DNA of 7,393 nucleotides from Chloroflexota bacterium (GTDB taxonomy: Bacteria > Chloroflexota > Limnocylindria > Limnocylindrales > CSP1-4): NCBI GenBank assembly GCA_027346765.1, contig DAIERN010000066.1, forward strand, positions 1 to 7,393, given 5' to 3'. Shown here one piece after another: positions 6,454 through 7,393 of this stretch. The translations under genes and the position numbers were made by a program. Below the pieces are notes generated by a model. That model saw nothing but the letters and a program-made list of their open reading frames with translations. It was not told the origin of the DNA and searched no databases. Position 1 is the first letter of the stretch. Each line of letters begins with the position of its first letter.

Positions 6454-7046
6454 GAAACCTGTCCCTCGAGGGCGCGGCGCATCTGCAGCAGGCCAAGGCG
6501 AACGCGGCTCTTGACCGTGCCCAGCGGCGCGCCGGTGCGATCGGCGATCTCGACCTGCGTCAGGCCCTCGAAATACGCCAGCTGGATCGCCTCGCGCTGA
6601 GCGTCCGGCAGACCGGCCATCGCCGCCGTCACCGCCGCGCGGTCAAGGGTCTGCGCCACCTCGGGCCACACGTCCGGGGCCGTGAGCGCCGGATCCGCCG
6701 TTTCCATCTCAGGCAGCGCCGCTGCCGGCCGGCGGCGGCGAACGATGTCTATCGCCCGGTGATGGACGATCGACAGCATCCACGTGCGCACGCTCGAGCG
6801 GCCCAGCGCGTAGCGCGCGGCGTTGCGCCAAACACCCACAAACGCCTCCTGGACAGCGTCCTGGGCGAGTGCCGGGTCCCGGGTTATGCGCATCGCGAGT
6901 CCGTACATCTGGGCCTGATAGCGGTCATACAAATCGGACAGCGCGCTCTCGTCGGCTCCGCCCGCCAGGCGCTCGAGCAGCGCCTCGTCGGACGGCCCAG
7001 AAGAGTGCTCGCCGTTGGCGACATCGGCGTTGCCGGGGCCGCTCAC
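6450..7046 (-). CDS. ECF-type RNA polymerase sigma factor (SigK-like pairing)
   Basis: A 198-residue extracytoplasmic-function sigma-70 factor. Region 2 spans about 33-105: DLYDRYQAQMYGLAMRITRD, then AQDAVQEAFVGVWRNA (61-76) for core binding, then SSVRTWMLSIVHHRAIDIVR (84-103) with an RRRR tail. Region 4 spans about 137-193 and carries the helix-turn-helix LTQVEIADRTGAPLGTVKSR (162-181) that reads the -35 element. There is no region 3, as usual for ECF factors. The acidic/Pro-rich linker is at 107-130. The start is GTG at 7046, the first possible start after an in-frame TGA ten codons upstream; no clear Shine-Dalgarno sequence is visible. Its partner gene overlaps by 4 bases, so stoichiometric co-translation with the anti-sigma factor is likely. 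The RskA-type partner suggests a SigK/SigL-like group, but the subgroup is inferred. Confidence 0.95.
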   Translation of the reverse strand: MSGPGNADVANGEHSSGPSDEALLERLAGGADESALSDLYDRYQAQMYGLAMRITRDPALAQDAVQEAFVGVWRNAARYALGRSSVRTWMLSIVHHRAIDIVRRRRPAAALPEMETADPALTAPDVWPEVAQTLDRAAVTAAMAGLPDAQREAIQLAYFEGLTQVEIADRTGAPLGTVKSRVRLGLLQMRRALEGQVS

Positions 7047-7130
7047 CGGTATGTGCGCAGGCTCGCGCCTATTGGTTCACATCTGGTTACGCGACGCACG
7101 GCCAAAGTTTAGCCGCGGCCGATTTGACGA

Positions 7131-7166
7131 CCGAATTATTCGGCGAGTCATCCCTCCGGCGGAGTG
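7131..7166 (-). promoter_or_regulatory. Palindrome and possible autoregulated ECF promoter of the sigma operon
   Basis: CCGAAT-T-ATTCGG (7131-7143) is a perfect inverted repeat with a one-base centre, about 85 bases upstream of the sigma start. On the minus strand its right arm reads CCGAAT (7143-7138), and 17 bases upstream is CACTCC (7166-7161). As I recall it, the promoter reported for mycobacterial SigK is CCATCC-N17-CCGAAT; the -10 would match fully and the -35 in 4 of 6. ECF operons of this kind are often self-activated. The match may be chance, and the palindrome could instead be a repressor operator. Confidence 0.3.
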
Positions 7167-7169
7167 CTG

Positions 7170-7239
7170 CGTAAAGCGGGCAGGGATCCCCACTTCTGCA
7201 AACCGTCCGAACCCGTTCCGAGAGGAGGTCCGCTTTACG
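7170..7239. other. Long inverted-repeat stem, possible structured leader RNA
   Basis: CGTAAAGCGG (7170-7179) pairs perfectly with CCGCTTTACG (7230-7239); a G-U pair and a C-G pair extend the helix to 12 bp. The enclosed 46 bases include the self-complementary GGGATCCC (7183-7190) and a Shine-Dalgarno-like AGGAGGT (7223-7229) whose last two bases lie in the stem. No T-run follows on either strand, so a simple terminator is unlikely. On the plus strand it would precede two tiny reading frames; on the minus strand it would lie in a long sigma-operon leader. The type of RNA is not recognised. Confidence 0.4.
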
Positions 7240-7245
7240 AGAGGG

Positions 7246-7308
7246 ATGTTTCGCCGCGCGTCAGTGACGCAGGCAAGCCCTATTTGTGCAACGTACCTGA
7301 GGAGGTAG
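7246..7308 (+). CDS. Possible 20-residue leader peptide ORF
   Basis: An ATG at 7246 opens a 20-codon frame ending in TAG at 7306-7308. The ATG is directly preceded by GAGAGGG, which is too close, and by AGGAGGT 16 bases away, which is too far, so initiation is doubtful. Its last codons and stop overlap the AGGAGGT (7300-7306) in front of the next tiny frame, an arrangement seen in coupled leader ORFs. The peptide has no recognisable feature. It may be chance. Confidence 0.13.
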   Translation: MFRRASVTQASPICATYLRR

Positions 7309-7317
7309 CTCTCGATC

Positions 7318-7377
7318 ATGCGCAATTCACGGGGCGGAGCGGTTTCAGCGGGAGTGCGGAGCAGGCCCAAATTATAG
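7318..7377 (+). CDS. Possible 19-residue small ORF with a full Shine-Dalgarno sequence
   Basis: The ATG at 7318 has AGGAGGT (7300-7306), a full complement to the 16S 3' end, 11 bases upstream. The encoded peptide is basic (MRNSRGGAVSAGVRSRPKL) and ends with TAG at 7375-7377. The strong binding site is unusual in this window, where most real genes have weak ones, so something may be translated here: a leader peptide, or the start of a gene altered by a frameshift beyond the edge. The stop codon overlaps an ATTATA block. Low confidence without sequence to the right. Confidence 0.22.
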   Translation: MRNSRGGAVSAGVRSRPKL

Positions 7378-7393
7378 AACCTCCGGCCGGTAC

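Larger units (their letters stand above)
7047..7393. other. Leader/intergenic region upstream of the sigma operon
   Basis: About 347 bases without a convincing protein gene. It probably holds the promoter of the leftward sigma operon and the 5' region of something rightward beyond the window edge. It contains a perfect 13-base palindrome (7131-7143), a 12-bp stem closing a 46-base interior (7170-7239), a small GCGTC/GACGC hairpin (7258-7270), two AGGAGGT sequences (7223-7229 and 7300-7306), and a TATAAT on the minus strand (7376-7371). A leftward 97-codon open frame (7370-7077) crosses most of it but has no family resemblance and I do not regard it as coding. I could not match the region to a known riboswitch class. 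Confidence 0.6.

Noticed and set aside
7201..7230. tRNA-like T-arm (GGGTTCGGAC on the minus strand)
   Set aside because: The flanking bases do not form a 5-bp T stem and no acceptor or anticodon arm can be drawn.
7077..7370. Leftward 97-codon open frame upstream of the sigma factor
   Set aside because: No recognisable domain, it runs through the 12-bp inverted repeat and the palindrome, and no family is suggested by its sequence.
7371..7376. Perfect TATAAT on the minus strand at the right edge
   Set aside because: The matching -35 position (from 7394) lies outside the window, so a promoter cannot be supported here; it remains possible.
1..7393. Mobile element, CRISPR array or defence system
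   Set aside because: No direct repeat arrays, transposase, integrase or nuclease motifs were seen on either strand; the genes are core-type.

Overview
The window is high-GC bacterial DNA carrying eight well-supported protein genes. The gene content is an F420-type (DUF385) oxidoreductase, a CBS-less GuaB3-type IMP dehydrogenase, a threonine-rich lipoprotein, a GAF-GGDEF protein, and an ECF sigma factor with an RskA-like anti-sigma factor. Together with GTG/TTG starts and weak Shine-Dalgarno sites, this suggests a Chloroflexota genome (for example a soil or freshwater lineage), with Actinobacteriota as the alternative. The assignment is inferred from protein character only; no marker RNA is present.

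Layout. Bases 1-269 hold no convincing gene, only a nested stem-loop near 194-236. Bases 270-3005 are a leftward operon read in the order guaB3, lipoprotein, F420-type nitroreductase-like protein, with a 28-base gap and then a 4-base GTGA overlap. A 76-base divergent promoter region (3006-3081) separates it from a rightward pair: a PLP-dependent threonine/serine dehydratase (3082-4038) and a GAF-GGDEF protein (4057-5076). That pair meets a second leftward operon end to end, and the two final stop codons share one CTAG palindrome (5073-5076). The second leftward operon is ECF sigma factor (7046-6450), RskA-like anti-sigma factor (6453-5701) and thymidylate kinase (5708-5073), all overlapping by 4 to 8 bases. 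Bases 7047-7393 are non-coding or leader DNA with a perfect 13-base palindrome, a 12-bp stem enclosing about 46 bases, and two tiny reading frames near consensus ribosome binding sites.

How the genes work together. Two nucleotide-metabolism enzymes (IMP to XMP; dTMP to dTDP) lie in two operons whose other members are envelope or signalling proteins. The sigma/anti-sigma pair is a standard membrane-signal switch, and the coupling of tmk to it is the less expected part. The GGDEF protein has an intact c-di-GMP inhibitory site but an altered signature loop, so it may be a weak cyclase or a c-di-GMP sensor. I see no defence system, mobile element, CRISPR array, tRNA or rRNA. Most of the window is ordinary core-genome content; the least explained part is the 7047-7393 leader region.
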